A DNA stretch of 64,000 nt, from NCBI GenBank assembly GCA_024305405.1, contig JAKNDB010000070.1, forward strand, positions 62,001-126,000, given 5' to 3'. Of the stretch, positions 27,697 through 40,595 are shown piece after piece (position 1 is the stretch's first letter; every line of letters begins with the position of its first letter). The DNA is from Dirofilaria immitis. Its lineage: Eukaryota > Nematoda > Chromadorea > Rhabditida > Onchocercidae. Position numbers and translations under genes: made by a program. The notes beneath the pieces were generated by a model. It saw only the letters and a list, made by a program, of their open reading frames with translations. It was not told the origin of the DNA and did no database searches.

Positions 27697-29498
27697 TCAA
27701 GTACGTTGATGACTCATTAATTCATGTTTGATTGCTTTCTCATCGATATCTGAGATATCACTTGCTTGTACCTGCATCAAACTTTCCAAACCCAATGTTG
27801 CTTTTAAAGCACGAACCGATGATGCATATAACATACGTCTACGTACCGGTGCTTCATCTGGACAACTATAACAAATAATACGTAGAAATTTAAAAGAAAT
27901 TATCAAAAAAAACTATCCAAAAAGCTTTAATTGAATTTACCTCCGTGAAAAAAGCTCTCACTGAATTTATTTCTTTGTGAAATAATATCTTAAAATGAGA
28001 ATAGATGATAAACAACAGAAAAAGAACTTCAAACATAAATTCATAAATTCTTGAACATCTAACGATTATTAATGAGTTTTATCATAGGAATAGAACAAAT
28101 TTGATCTTTTATCTATTCTCAGAACAGATCAACATATTTTAAAACATTAAACTATTCATCTAATTAATGATTCCGGTATCATCTTTATTTAGCTAACATG
28201 CAACAGAATGTTGCTGCTTTTCTCGAATATTTTCCTAAATCTTGCTCTTCAAACAAGCTAAAAGCTGTTATCTACATATTTTAATATCTGATAAACTCGG
28301 AAATATTCAAAATCACTCAATTTTTAATAATATGATACTAATCTTTATATCGTCGAATACTAATGAGCATGAATATTAGTATGCTTCATCTATGATTGGA
28401 TTTATGGTTTAAAAAAGTAAACCATTTCTTTCTCATTCTCTTTTTCTTCTCCATCAAATCGAAAATAAGAGTTCAAAAGCCAAGAATTGAATATGAAATG
28501 CATTTAAACAAAAAAAAATAGCTTTTAATATTGTTTAATTAATCCTATTGATGACTCTATGAACTGTGTTTGACTATAAGATAATTAAATGGAATGTAAA
28601 ACATTAACGAACATTAGAACAACAATATAGGTTTTAATCATTCATTAGCAAATAATTTACTTTGTACTTCTCTATAATTTGCCACATTCGTGCAGGTGTT
28701 GGATAAATCGCTACGCCGTCATACATAATATACGTTAAACCATTAAGTGTTTATTCATAAAATAGAAAAATATCAAAGAAATTTATCATTAATTATCCTT
28801 TATTTCAGCTAAAACATTGCCACAGATGCAATTAACAACTTACTATTGAACGAAAACAACTTTGGTAAGCCGTGATGCAGCATCTGTACCTTGCCGTTGA
28901 ACTTGCACTTCAACGTCTACTGCAGCGTAACGACATTCCTTACCGTCACCTACACTTTTCCGTATTTCCTGAAATTTAAATTTGATAATTTTCTCTTAAT
29001 TCATTGATAATTCCTTAAGCTAACTTACACGATGAAATACATAAATAATAAATGAATGAAATGCAAGAACAAATGCAAATTTATAAGCAAAAATAATAAA
29101 AAAAAAATAAAGAAAATTATGCTATAGATGTTCAATAGATTCATAATTCTTAAACATAAATTACTACTTGAAGAATCTTATCGAGATTTTTCCTTTTTGA
29201 TTTTAATTTTCTAAACACTACCGTATATTTATGATACGAATCTTCTAAACAATTAGTAATTTTCAAAAACAATTTATATCATATAAAAATATTCTATACT
29301 TAACAATAATTTCTAAATAAAAAATTTATAATCAACCTCAACAAATTCAGAATATGGTGCATTCTTGCTGCCAATTTTATCAACAATAATTGTTGTATCA
29401 TCGTCCGAAATTCGAAATATTATATATGAATGTTGATGCTTCTGATGCAATTCATCATAAGCTTTCTTGCAACTTGCATCGACTTTTACACCTGATGC
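27697..29498 (-). CDS. unc-60: ADF/cofilin, UNC-60B-type isoform
   Basis: Actin depolymerising factor that severs and recycles filaments; in C. elegans the B isoform acts in body-wall muscle. Exons 29498-29337 (ASGVKVDASCKKAYDELHQK onward), 28968-28844 (ECRYAAVDVEVQVQRQG, VVFVQ) and 27865-27697 (CPDEAPVRRRMLYASSVRAL, QVQASDISDIDE, ending LMSHQRT). With an ATG-only first exon the protein is 152 residues, the length of C. elegans UNC-60B. The long actin-binding helix (RRRMLYASSVRALK) is intact. Phases are 0-0-2, all with canonical sites. There is no in-frame start at exon 2, so the Met must come from the upstream exon shared with the A isoform (see 34284). The A-type exons at 31.0-32.5 kb lie inside the intron before 29498. 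Confidence 0.95.
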
Positions 29499-31015
29499 CT
29501 ACAAAAATAAATGAATTACATATTATTGTTTTATATAAAAGTTAATAAGTTCAAATTTCAAGAAAGAGAAGAATTACTGAATGATAGATACAATTCGAAA
29601 ATTTACAAATTGTCCAACATTATGGAATATGTAAAAATAGTTATATTGACATGTATCACGGTATTTCCTAAGTCAGTTTCGAAAAACTGTCTTTATTCTA
29701 AGAAGTAAAATATATCATTATTTTGAGAGATAATTTTTATCACAATTAAAGGAAAATTGAGAAAAAAAAAAGTATATTACAAGCAATCAACTCTCATGAC
29801 AACTCATTTAACATTTTTTCCCGGCCGCTAGATTGTTTTAATTTAATGCTGCTCCGTTCACCGATAATAGGTAAATCTTAAACATATGTTATCATTACGT
29901 AATTAGCGAAATCCTTAATTATCATTCATACTGTACTATGTATATTATAGGAGAAAAAAGCATACCATTGCAGATCAGAAATGCAAAATCAACCGATTTA
30001 TTTAAAAATTGCAAAAAATCAATTGAAATATGTGAATTTTGTTTTGAGAAACGAGAAAACTATTCGTATATTTCGATTGGAAAGATATTGATAAAACTGC
30101 CGAAAATTATCAAATCTCATCATCATTCAAACATGCAATGTACAACTTTATTTTAGCTTTTTCATTCTGCATATTATCTGTTGTCGGGCAGACCAATGCT
30201 TAAATCATTAAAGACAAAATTTTTATCGAAGTTACAGAAATTACAATTTAATTTAAACGATGAAAAGAAAATAAACGAACAAAATCACACACTGCAAAAC
30301 AAAGTGAAAAGATAAAAAAAAACGAATAATGCTACTAAAAAAGTAAACACAATTAATAAATATGTAGGTAAAATTAGTGAAAGAAAAATACGAAAAATAT
30401 TTTATTTTTATCCAAAAAACACATGAAAAAATCCAAAAATCTTCTCACAATTGTTTACTTGCAAAATTTCAATATATGCAAATTCTTAAATTAATTTTAA
30501 ATATCAATTTACATCTCTCTTCTTTCATTCGATTAGAAAAAGTCTATTACAATAAGATGAAAAGTGATATTCGCAGAAACTTAGTTAGCCAGAAAGTTAT
30601 TCTGAACAAAACAAACTTTTTCGTTCTCTTGTTAACAAACCATGTATAGCTAATTAAACGATCTGAAAATTATAGAAGGTAGTAGCGAAAGCTTAGAAAT
30701 AAAAACACCACAATCATAAAGCGTAATCGTAATACGGACACCAGAAATGCTGACTAAAAATTAACAAATATAATTTTGCGTCAATTAAGCTAATCTCATC
30801 TTAATAATTTGAATAAAAATTTTTACTACGAATATAATTTAAGAACGCGTAAACTTCATATCAAAATACAAATGTTGAAGGTTACTTTTCACAGTGTTAA
30901 TTTTGGGTTAGAATGAGAATAAAAACACTCATTGTTAACATATGAAATGAAATGCAACATTAATTTTGTCACTGGCATAGCACAAAATAAGGAACCAAAC
31001 TTTTAATTAAAGCAC

Positions 31016-32520
31016 TTATCGATCGCCATATTTCTCAGTAAGCTTTGAAATCAATTCTCTGTGCGACATTTCAGACTCATCGGATACCTGAAGCAATGAA
31101 TCATACATTAACGCAGTCATCAAAATTACAGCGAAAAAAATATTACATTGTATATATCAACAATAGAACAATAAAATTTTCAAGAAAGACACAGTATTTA
31201 AAAAAAATTGCCCTTAATTTTTATTTTTTTTTTTATGTTATTTTCTCGCACAACTGTGTATTTCTTTCACCTTAATTTGTCATCTAAATCTCAGACGATA
31301 TATGTATTTGTTTATCAAGAAAAAAAAGTAAAATATTTAGAATAAAAAGGAAATAAATGCATAAAAATTGATTATAACTATAATCTAATCCTTCTTTGTT
31401 TTTGGAACTATGATGAAGTAATAAAATACCATGATAAATATCAGAAATACCTGAAACTGAATGATTTTCTCAGTACCAAGTGATGCTTTAATTGCTGATG
31501 CCGATGAGGCATAAACCATTTTTTTCTTAATCGATGAACCATCCGGGCATCTGAAATTGATTGCATTGAAATAATATGTATAAAAATAAAACAACTTCAA
31601 ATATTTCCATATCCTTTATTTTTTGAAACAAAAAAACCTTTAAGTGCCACAAATTTCCAGTATCAAACAAATAAAGTATAATGAGTATGAGTAATTCAAA
31701 TAACTGACATTTGCAGGAAAACAATTTTGTCCATTTTCGAAGTACCTGCACCAACTCTTGAGCAAGTAAATTTGAAATCAAAAACCGCATATCGGCAATC
31801 CTTGAAATTATCTGTCCTTTCTCTCAAATCTTCTATGAATCTCCCAAATGCTTCTTTCGAATTTGTTTCATAATCATCCATAGTCAGATCTAATTCATCT
31901 TGAGTTACCGCAGCTTCAACAACTACTTCACGATCCTGCGAGATGTGAAAGTAAATTGGTGGTATACAGTCTATTTTTTCATATTTTCATTTAAAATAAA
32001 AGTTTAATGAGAAACGTTTCTATAATTTGAACATTTCTTAAAACTTTGTCTTATCACAAAATTATCTTCTCACATACGTCATTTGCAAATTTGCAGAACT
32101 TAATTGAATAAATACTTCTAAATTGAAAGTAATTAAATATTTCGTATTATTATATATTATTAAGTAGTATATAACACCTTGTTTTAAATGTATCAAAGCA
32201 TGTAAAAGAAGAATTTTATGTCGATAAGAATTTATTCATTCATATCAATTTTGACATACGAACAGCCATTTAAACTTTACCAAAAATTTTTTATGAGAAC
32301 TTTTAGTCAATTAACGATAGATGGTATAGTTTATTTTATTGAATAATCGCAAAAATATCATTTCAACAAATTAATTCTATGAAATGAAAGGAGGAAAAAA
32401 AATATTTCAAAATAAAGTGCAAACCTCTATCTTAAACAGAATATATCTATATTCTTTGCTATCCGAAAGACGTTGAAATGATCGTTGAACATCAGGATTA
32501 ACGCTCACTCCAGACGTTGA
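31016..32520 (-). CDS. unc-60: ADF/cofilin, UNC-60A-type isoform
   Basis: Second ADF/cofilin of the same locus; the C. elegans A isoform serves non-muscle actin. Exons 32520-32425 (STSGVSVNPDVQRSFQRLSD), 31935-31709 (EVVVEAAVTQDELDLTMDDY, then CRYAVFDFKFTCSRVGAGTS and KMDKIVFLQ), 31550-31451 (CPDGSSIKKKMVYASSASAI) and 31087-31016 (VSDESEMSHRELISKLTEKY, ending GDR). With a one-codon Met exon this is 165 residues, equal to C. elegans UNC-60A. All junction phases agree (0, 2, 0) with canonical GT-AG sites. The two isoforms differ throughout and share only the start exon, so the locus behaves as two genes under one promoter. No frame breaks. Confidence 0.96.
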
Positions 32521-33420
32521 CTGCAACAGAATTAAAATTAATGAAGTGCATTTTGTAACAAAGGAAAATAACTAAAGGATTTCGGATAAGGAAATAAAAA
32601 CACATGCATTTAACAAAACACATCAAGTGTTAAGGAAGAGAAAACGTCCAAGACAAGTAAGAGATTTTAATGGAGATTGATTGTATTAGCAGCACTGCAA
32701 CACACATTCAGCAGTTTTATTGACAATTTCTGCTAACATTCCCAAAGATGTTCGAATCAAACTTCCACTTCCATTTCTGGGAATTGAAACTTTTACGATA
32801 TACCGCTAATTTATTAGTGATTAAAAATGGATTCAGCGTACATTTTTACTCATTTTTATATAATTCGTATATCACTTAATTATTGAATAACCGAATCAAT
32901 TAATTACTCATGATAATAACTGAATTCAAAAAATTTGACTTTCAAATTTAAATATTACTTTTAGTTATCATCTAACACATATTCACTAATCTTTAGAAAA
33001 ACAATTTCAAAAATTAAACATCATTTAATCATTCTTTCAGTAATCTATAATTTGAGAATGAAACATTACAAGAATATTTCATCCCCAAGTAAAAATTCTC
33101 TTGTTAAACACTTACATAAAGAGAAGAATATGAATATAAAAAAATCCCCAATATCTAAAACATTTCTCATGGCATATTGAAGTAAGAAATAAATCTTAAA
33201 AATTTCAAAAGATAACAAATTTTTACACAACTGCTATTGCAGCTGTCATTTATTCCATTATATTATTGATGGAATCTCGAGAAAATTGCAAAATCCATTC
33301 AAAAATTTTCGAAACTCAATAAATCTTTATGCATTTATGCAATTCAAATAATGCTCAAATATACAAACTCACTTTTTTCCAATATTCTGAAATCAATGAA
33401 CAGTAGCTGGAAACCAACCT

Positions 33421-33450
33421 ACATATATATATATATATATATATATATGA
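33421..33450. repeat. TA microsatellite
   Basis: About 13 uninterrupted AT dinucleotides inside the unc-60 first intron. Confidence 0.9.
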
Positions 33451-34283
33451 ATATTCTAAGAATATGTCCTGATCCATATTCTTATCTGACTTTGTAAATT
33501 TCTTTTCAAGATCAAAAATAACATGATTAAAAATATATAAATAATATTTATGTATGGTCCTATCTGTTTATAATCAACGACGAACGACAGTTGCTCCTCA
33601 GCTATAGTCATTTTCCTCCATTACTTAGCAGCTTTCACTACACCAAACACTCTCGGAAGTAAAATTCCGACAGCAAACATTAGGAAAATAAAAAAAAAGA
33701 AAGCATTCTTCTATTTGAAAAGTCTTATAACAAATAATGCTTAAATTTATCGATATTAATGAAGCATATCAAATATGCTTATGTTTGTCTCCTAATCTGT
33801 GATATTCTTTTATCTGATTTGATAAAGTAACCTTCTAATATTCTTCTTCAGTAGAAATAGCATAATAATTAAAGGAGAGAGAGAAAGAAAAATGAGATGT
33901 TTTTCATGGGTTGGAAAGTAAGAAGAAATAAAAACCCTCCACTTTCTGTGCACGAATAAACACAGTAAGAAGTTTTTCGAAATGAATTTAATTCTCGAGC
34001 GAAAAATTAATCCAATTCTCTGATCATTTGTTGGTATAGTGTAAAAAGCAAAAAATCTAGAAAAATACGGTTATCGTGAGGAAATTATTTCAATTTTTTC
34101 GAAAGATAGAAATCCTTCGACAAAAATATTTATCTATTATCAATGCTAGTAATATAACAATCCCTTGCTTACTTTTGAAATGCTTTCTAAATTAAAAAGC
34201 TTTGAATCTAGAAATCCGAATTATAATTTTCAAAGTTAATGAAAACATATTAAAAATTGAAATATAAAATTAGCCATACTAAC

Positions 34284-34286
34284 CAT
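34284..34286 (-). other. unc-60: Candidate shared Met-only start exon of unc-60
   Basis: On the minus strand an ATG is followed directly by gttagt, a good donor, giving the one-codon exon expected from the C. elegans gene. It would splice in phase 0 to either 32520 or 29498. Other ATG-GT positions exist further upstream (for example near 37119), so this is a best guess from position and donor quality. Confidence 0.4.
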
Positions 34287-35571
34287 TATACAGTAGTAAT
34301 GAAGAAATCGATAAAAACAGATCAATAACAAGAGTACGATAGTTCTGTCAATTCTAGTTGTTGTACAGGACAAGAAATCTGAAAATATCTTGTATTAATC
34401 AATTGAACTGTTATTCTTTCGTTTTCGTTCTAATTTCGTTATCATTGAATTAACTGCTACATATTAAATGGTGATATTAGTCATTGTATGAAATATATTA
34501 TCAGAAGTATAAATCAGATTAAAAGAACAACAGCAATAATCGACAGAAACACAAAAAAAATTATCGGCTGTGATATTTTTTGCGAAAAACAAAAACACAT
34601 TTCCTTAAGATATCGTTATCATAAAATTAATTTTATGCTTTTTTAAGTAGCAATAAATATACTGTCAAGTAAAGTTTTAAATAATGTTTAAATCCAGCAA
34701 CAAACTATATATCCGATCTTATCCTTTCGGAACGATTATAATCTCTTTAGCTCATACATTATCATTTTAAAGGAATTTGCATTTGTAAAAAATTTTGATC
34801 AATAAAAAGGAAATAATGCTTTCGAAGCCGAAGAAAAACGTCACTTTGTTTGGTCAATTTTTTCAAGAAGTAATATTCAAAAGAAGTATTGAATAATCGT
34901 TATCTTTTAATCAGACATTTAAATTTCACGATCATTTTGAGCCAAATAAATAGGAAAACACAATATACAGTTTCTATTTTTCTTTAATTAAGCCAAGTAA
35001 GTATTTAACTCATGATGAGTGAGCCAAGAAGAAATATTGCTTTTTTCATATATAATTCTCATTTTTTATACAATCATTATTTCTTAATCAATTATTTCTA
35101 AAAATGGATGACATTAACGCCATATTTAAAAGTAAATATCAGTGATAGAAAACAAAAAGAAAGAAAATCAATCGAAGATAATTTTAAAATTCGTTCACCT
35201 ATCATTTCATACATTTGATTAACTATTTATTCCAAATAATTCATTTTAGCTACTATTTCATACAATCAATATTATATTTAAAAAAATCAATATTAATGAT
35301 TCGAAGAAGAAATCAATCAATGGCAATTCTAAAATTTGTTTAACTGTTTACAAAAAAATCAATAATAATTCAGAAAATTCATTAATTATTACAAAAAAAA
35401 GAATCAATAACGATAATTCCATACACTTAATTAAATTAATTCAAGTGATTCCATTCCAATACATCCACTACTCATTCAATTAACTCCTAAAAATGAATGA
35501 AATCAACATCGCTCTTTGTCTCAAAAAAAAAAAAAATGAAAAAACCAGTCGTTAGACTATAAATGAATAAA

Positions 35572-35606
<35 letters not shown>

Positions 35607-38600
35607 TGAGGTAAAAGAGAGAAAGAGAATTGCAGTAAGACATTGACGATGATGATGATGATGATGATAGTGATGGCAATAATAATAATAATAATAATAT
35701 AATAATAATAATAATAATAATAATGATGATGATTATGATGATGTACAGTGTGGATGCATTTCGTTCATTACACAGTGAAAAGGATAGTATTTTTCAAATG
35801 GAAGATGCCAAAATAAATGTTGAAGGAAGACTACTACCGCCCACCTTTACATTTCACATTTACCGCTCATCTTTATATACATACATACATATATACATAC
35901 ATACATAATATACATATATGTATGTATGCGTGTATGTGTGTATGTGTGTATGTGTGTGTCTGCTCATACCGCCCACACATGCAGACACATACTTATGTAT
36001 AAGCATATGCGCCCGGCGGTAAATTTCAACTTGCTGCTATTGGAACAAACTACTGATAGATGGATGAACGGATAGATGGATGGATAGATGAATTGAATGA
36101 ATGGAGATGGGTAAGAGGATTGTTACTGCTCGTTTGGCCATCTGTTATACAAGCAAAATATATACATCTAAACAACCATCTACTACCTTCTTTGAATCAT
36201 TTAATCATATCGGAAAGTTTATTCTAACTACTGCCTCTTCTCAATATAGCACAACACACACACATACACATAAATACACACAGATATACATACACACACA
36301 CACATACACACACATACATGAATTAAATATATGACCAAAATTCAATAACCCATCAATTGGATATAGTAGCCATCGGGCACAGAAAGCATCAATGGACACA
36401 CATACATACACGTACACATATAACATACATACATACACACATACTGACCATTACTATATCATTGTCCACAACTTTCTATATCTCTCCTTCCGGCCACTCT
36501 CATCCTTCTCTACGTTATAGAAGCTGTCCTCGTTTTTATCGATGTGATCGTTTTAAACATCGTCGATGACAAATCATCGCTTAATGTCTCTCCATTGATC
36601 GGCCGTAAATTTCCTTTGCTCCATGAAATTGGCCATCAATTTATTTTCCTTCACAATTGAGAATATTGGATGCGAAGCAATATCTCATCGTCCATTTCAT
36701 TTAAATTAATTAAACAGCCTTGCTCTTAGTAGCAATAGAATTTTAATTATGCCAATGTATCTGGCCAAGAATAGGTATCCGAGAATAATATCATTAAATA
36801 TGGATAGATGCGCTGCACTGAATAATTAAATAATCCATAATATGTCTACGAAATATTTATATTATATTATATTGTATATATCATATCGTCTACTTTATCA
36901 ACCAACAGCGATCAATAGACTGATCGTATCAATAAATGAAAAGTACTGATGTAATTAACGATCATCTACATCAAAACTTATATACTATCTGCATCACTCA
37001 CTCTGTTATAGTTCACTGATGAATGAACAGTAATTAAGTGAGTCACCTACAGTAAAATTTATGCTATATGAATCATTATATCATAATTTTCTGATTAGCA
37101 ATAATTTAGTGAATGATTGCATATCACCATTTTTTAAAAAATAAAAATGTTTTCAGTTGTTTCAATTAAATAATCTAGCAGGTTTATTAAATGATGTAAA
37201 TAATGATAACAAGCGATTATAAACGGAAATCGAGAAGAATGATCGATAGTGATCTTATAGAACGAATAGCGCTGCTTAAATATGAATGAATAATAAGAGA
37301 TGATAATAAAAAAATTCGATTAAAATTAGCCTAGAAATAATGTATGATTAAAATTGCATGTGATTCGAGAATGAAAAATAGTGTAAATAATAAATCGATT
37401 TACGTGAATATCCTTATATTTTTCACCACTGAGGATTCCACCGAATCTATTATTAAGGGAAAAGTAGTGCTGCTTTTCTGCTAAATGCCTTAAATGTTAT
37501 CATTTTGAAAGACAAAAATAAATCAAAATAAAGTTTATCAATATTATCAACATCAAGCGTGATCGATTTTGCTAAAAATAACCAACAGCATCCAAGAATA
37601 TGTTTATATTTTCGTCCATAACAATCCCACTGATTCCTTTCTTTCTTTCCTTGGCTCAATCTTATAAATCCTAATCAATAAATTTCTTCTTTCAATCATT
37701 TTGATATCCTTCGATTACTACAATTTTATCAAAAAATAAACTTGAATAAACCTCAACGGACTAAATTTTGGCAGTATTATTTTGTATATATATTCTAATT
37801 TACTATCTACCTTAATTACCAGTTAATTGCTTAATATCACATCATAAAATCAGGGAATAAAGTTTGACAGAAAGTTGAAATTTTGCGATACAATGGATCA
37901 GCTGACTTGCAATTGTAATTACATTCAACCTTCAAGTTCATAAACATTAATTAACCTTCCGAAAATATGCTTTCTTGTTGAGAATGAGTTACATATGATG
38001 CAAGTTTAGCACCCAAGTTTTGATAAGCAAAATGGTTGGGCAGTATTACGGAAACAAAAGGCCAAAAATTAGTTGGCAGTTGCTATAAGTTTGAATCATT
38101 CAACAAATCATCTGTCAAGAAGAGATGAAATAGAACGTTACCCGACAACAAATGCTTTTCCATACGATGAAATCTTACACTTCTCTTCTCCCAACAAAAT
38201 CACACAAGAATTATAGTAATGATTTCCTTTCTAAAGAAATGTCTTCCATCAAAGCGTTCATTTACATCAATGAAAAAATTTTTTGCAAATAAGAAATTTC
38301 TTTTTAGATTTTAATACTACTAAATATTCGTCAATTTATTCCATGGATTTATTATTTCCATTTTATGAAATAAAATATTTTCGCAATTTCATTCATTCTA
38401 TATGTTTCTAAAAAAAGAAACAACCGAAATAATATTTAGAATAACGATCGGAATAGAATAATACGCTCGTGTTTGAAGTCAAAATATTGACGATTACAAA
38501 TAACAAAACATAAATGAAAAGAATTTAATCAAATTATATATTTTTTTAATAATATTATTGTACAGATATGGATAAAACTACGTTATGTATAAAATTACAC

Positions 38601-40595
38601 ATAACTATTCACTTTTTAATCAATTATTCTGATCTAAATTAATATGACCAAACGGGTGATACAGATTACGTGTAATATTTACCGAATTATTTCAATCAAA
38701 ATTCTATGTAGCAATGTAAACTATCAACTGCAATGATAAGCGGACTTTCAAAAAGTTCACTGCAAAAACATCGCTACACAATCCATCTGTTCCAATAATC
38801 CTATCTAATAAAAATAACTAGTGGAAAAACAAACGTTAATTAATAGGTGGCGTAATATCGTCTGTCACACAACTAGTAAACTATTCGATGAACGAGTTAC
38901 CTAAAAAAAAGTAAAAGAACGATGCTATATCATTAAGTTGATAGCAATAATTGTCAGAATAATTACAGTGAAAATGAGAAGAAATGCTACCATACCATCT
39001 CATTAGTTTCAAATTCAGGAGCAGCAAAAAAGAATGCATTGTACAGAATAACTCATAAATATATAATTCGGAATCCATAAATCACTCATAACGACAGACT
39101 TATCAAATAACGAAGTAGCAGAAAAACAAAAATATTATCCGACCGAATAATAAATTTACAAATTGTCCCAGTAGAATTCAGCATTATTAGTTCAATTAGT
39201 CAGTAATGAAAAACTAATATCAAAATTGTATTACAGATAATACCGATAATTAACAAGTAGATATTGTACTCCAATGAACGGATACTGTCTTACTTAATAA
39301 AAGCATGCCCAGTTTCCTCCTATATATATAACAAATATACATCTAGAATTTTACAATTAGGGAAATTTTTGTCTATTTGCATTAAAAATAAGAGTTGAAG
39401 AGGAGAGAGATAAATAAAGATAATGATTATTTTAATGCAATACGACAGCAGACATTCCCCTTATGAAGTCTAAGATATATTCAGAGGAGAAAATGACTAA
39501 TTACCAGTGAAGCGTGTATTTTTTTCAGTTTTTCGATGAACGCAAAATGCGTTAAGAGTGACACGTAAGCAGAATATATCCTTCACGAGAAGTCTTGCAA
39601 TTGCCACAAGACCGACGATACACTGCAATAAAGTTATGAATGTTTAACCTTCACATTTCACTTACGAATTCGTTTATCGGATCAGTGTAAGTATTTTTGC
39701 TGATTATACTGATTAATCTCATCACTAAAGCAAACTTAAGGTATCCCACTCATTGAGAAAGCAATTTCTAAATGCAACTTGAATAAGCACTGGAAAATAT
39801 GACATACAACTACTTCAAATGTATCACAGTTTAGTAGGTAATACGAACATTATGAAAAAAATACATCCCATGGAAATTGCACATCCAATACACAAAACCC
39901 GGCACATCTCATCATATGAAGCGATAAGAAGCATAGAATATCGTAGTAAGAAAATGAAATAACAAGATATTTAAGATCCTAGAAAACTAGGAAACGATTG
40001 CAATTTTCAATAAAAACTTTACTGATTACACAAATTATACAACATGATGCAAAGGCAAAATACAAAATAAATTTTGTATCAAAAAAATTCCAAATGAAAT
40101 CTGAAACTAAAAAATCGCTGATATTTTAGATATCAAGCGGATAAAGATAAAGCACAAAAATAGTCATTGTCATATATAAAAAGTTCTCTGTACAGAAAAT
40201 CTAAAACTTCCGGACGGATAACACTAAGAATGCCTGCTTGCTTCGGAAAGACAAATGCATGAAAGTTTGAGGTATTCACAAACAGTATAGCGCAAAAATG
40301 GATGACTGAAGCCAACCAAATTTCTGTGTCAATTATCACTGAAAAGGATGAATAAAGACGAACAATATAAATCCCATATTTTTTAACTTTACAGTAATTC
40401 AAATGGTTCAGAAGGCTTATAAAACAGTTATCAGTTAAATTAAGATTCCATTAGGTAACATAGTAGTGATAATTCAATATTGAATAGTTTTTATAACATC
40501 TTCTGTCCTATAGTACTCCAAAGAAAGGAACTCCTCGAGGTGCTAACTAACATACAATTAAAATAACAGATCAGAAATAACCAAATGTTTATTAC
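34287..40595. other. Gene-free stretch of about 6.3 kb
   Basis: Contains the likely promoter side of unc-60, a dense microsatellite cluster at 35.57-36.46 kb and otherwise unremarkable AT-rich DNA. A minus-strand segment near 39504-39631 has an acceptor-like ttattgcag and could be a terminal exon of the GID8-like gene, but neither of its plausible frames matches that family. Other open frames look like noise. Confidence 0.5.
35574..36460. repeat. Cluster of different microsatellites
   Basis: In order: a GA run (about 35575-35602), GAT triplets (35648-35669), AAT triplets (35679-35725), ATAC/TACA and TGTG runs (35876-35959), imperfect GGAT/GATA repeats (about 36056-36090) and CA runs (36250-36440). 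They share no unit, so this looks like a region tolerant of slippage. No gene recognised within it. Confidence 0.85.

Noticed and set aside
35817..36438. Several frames rich in Tyr, Thr, His and Ile
   Set aside because: They translate the ATAC and CA microsatellites.
39504..39631. Candidate last exon of the GID8-like gene, or a small zinc-finger exon (SCGNCKTSREGY)
   Set aside because: The acceptor is good, but neither the phase-0 reading nor the CxxC reading matches GID8 or any domain I can name.
40133..40402. 89-codon minus-strand frame
   Set aside because: No conserved motif, no convincing splice sites tied to neighbours, composition like surrounding non-coding DNA.
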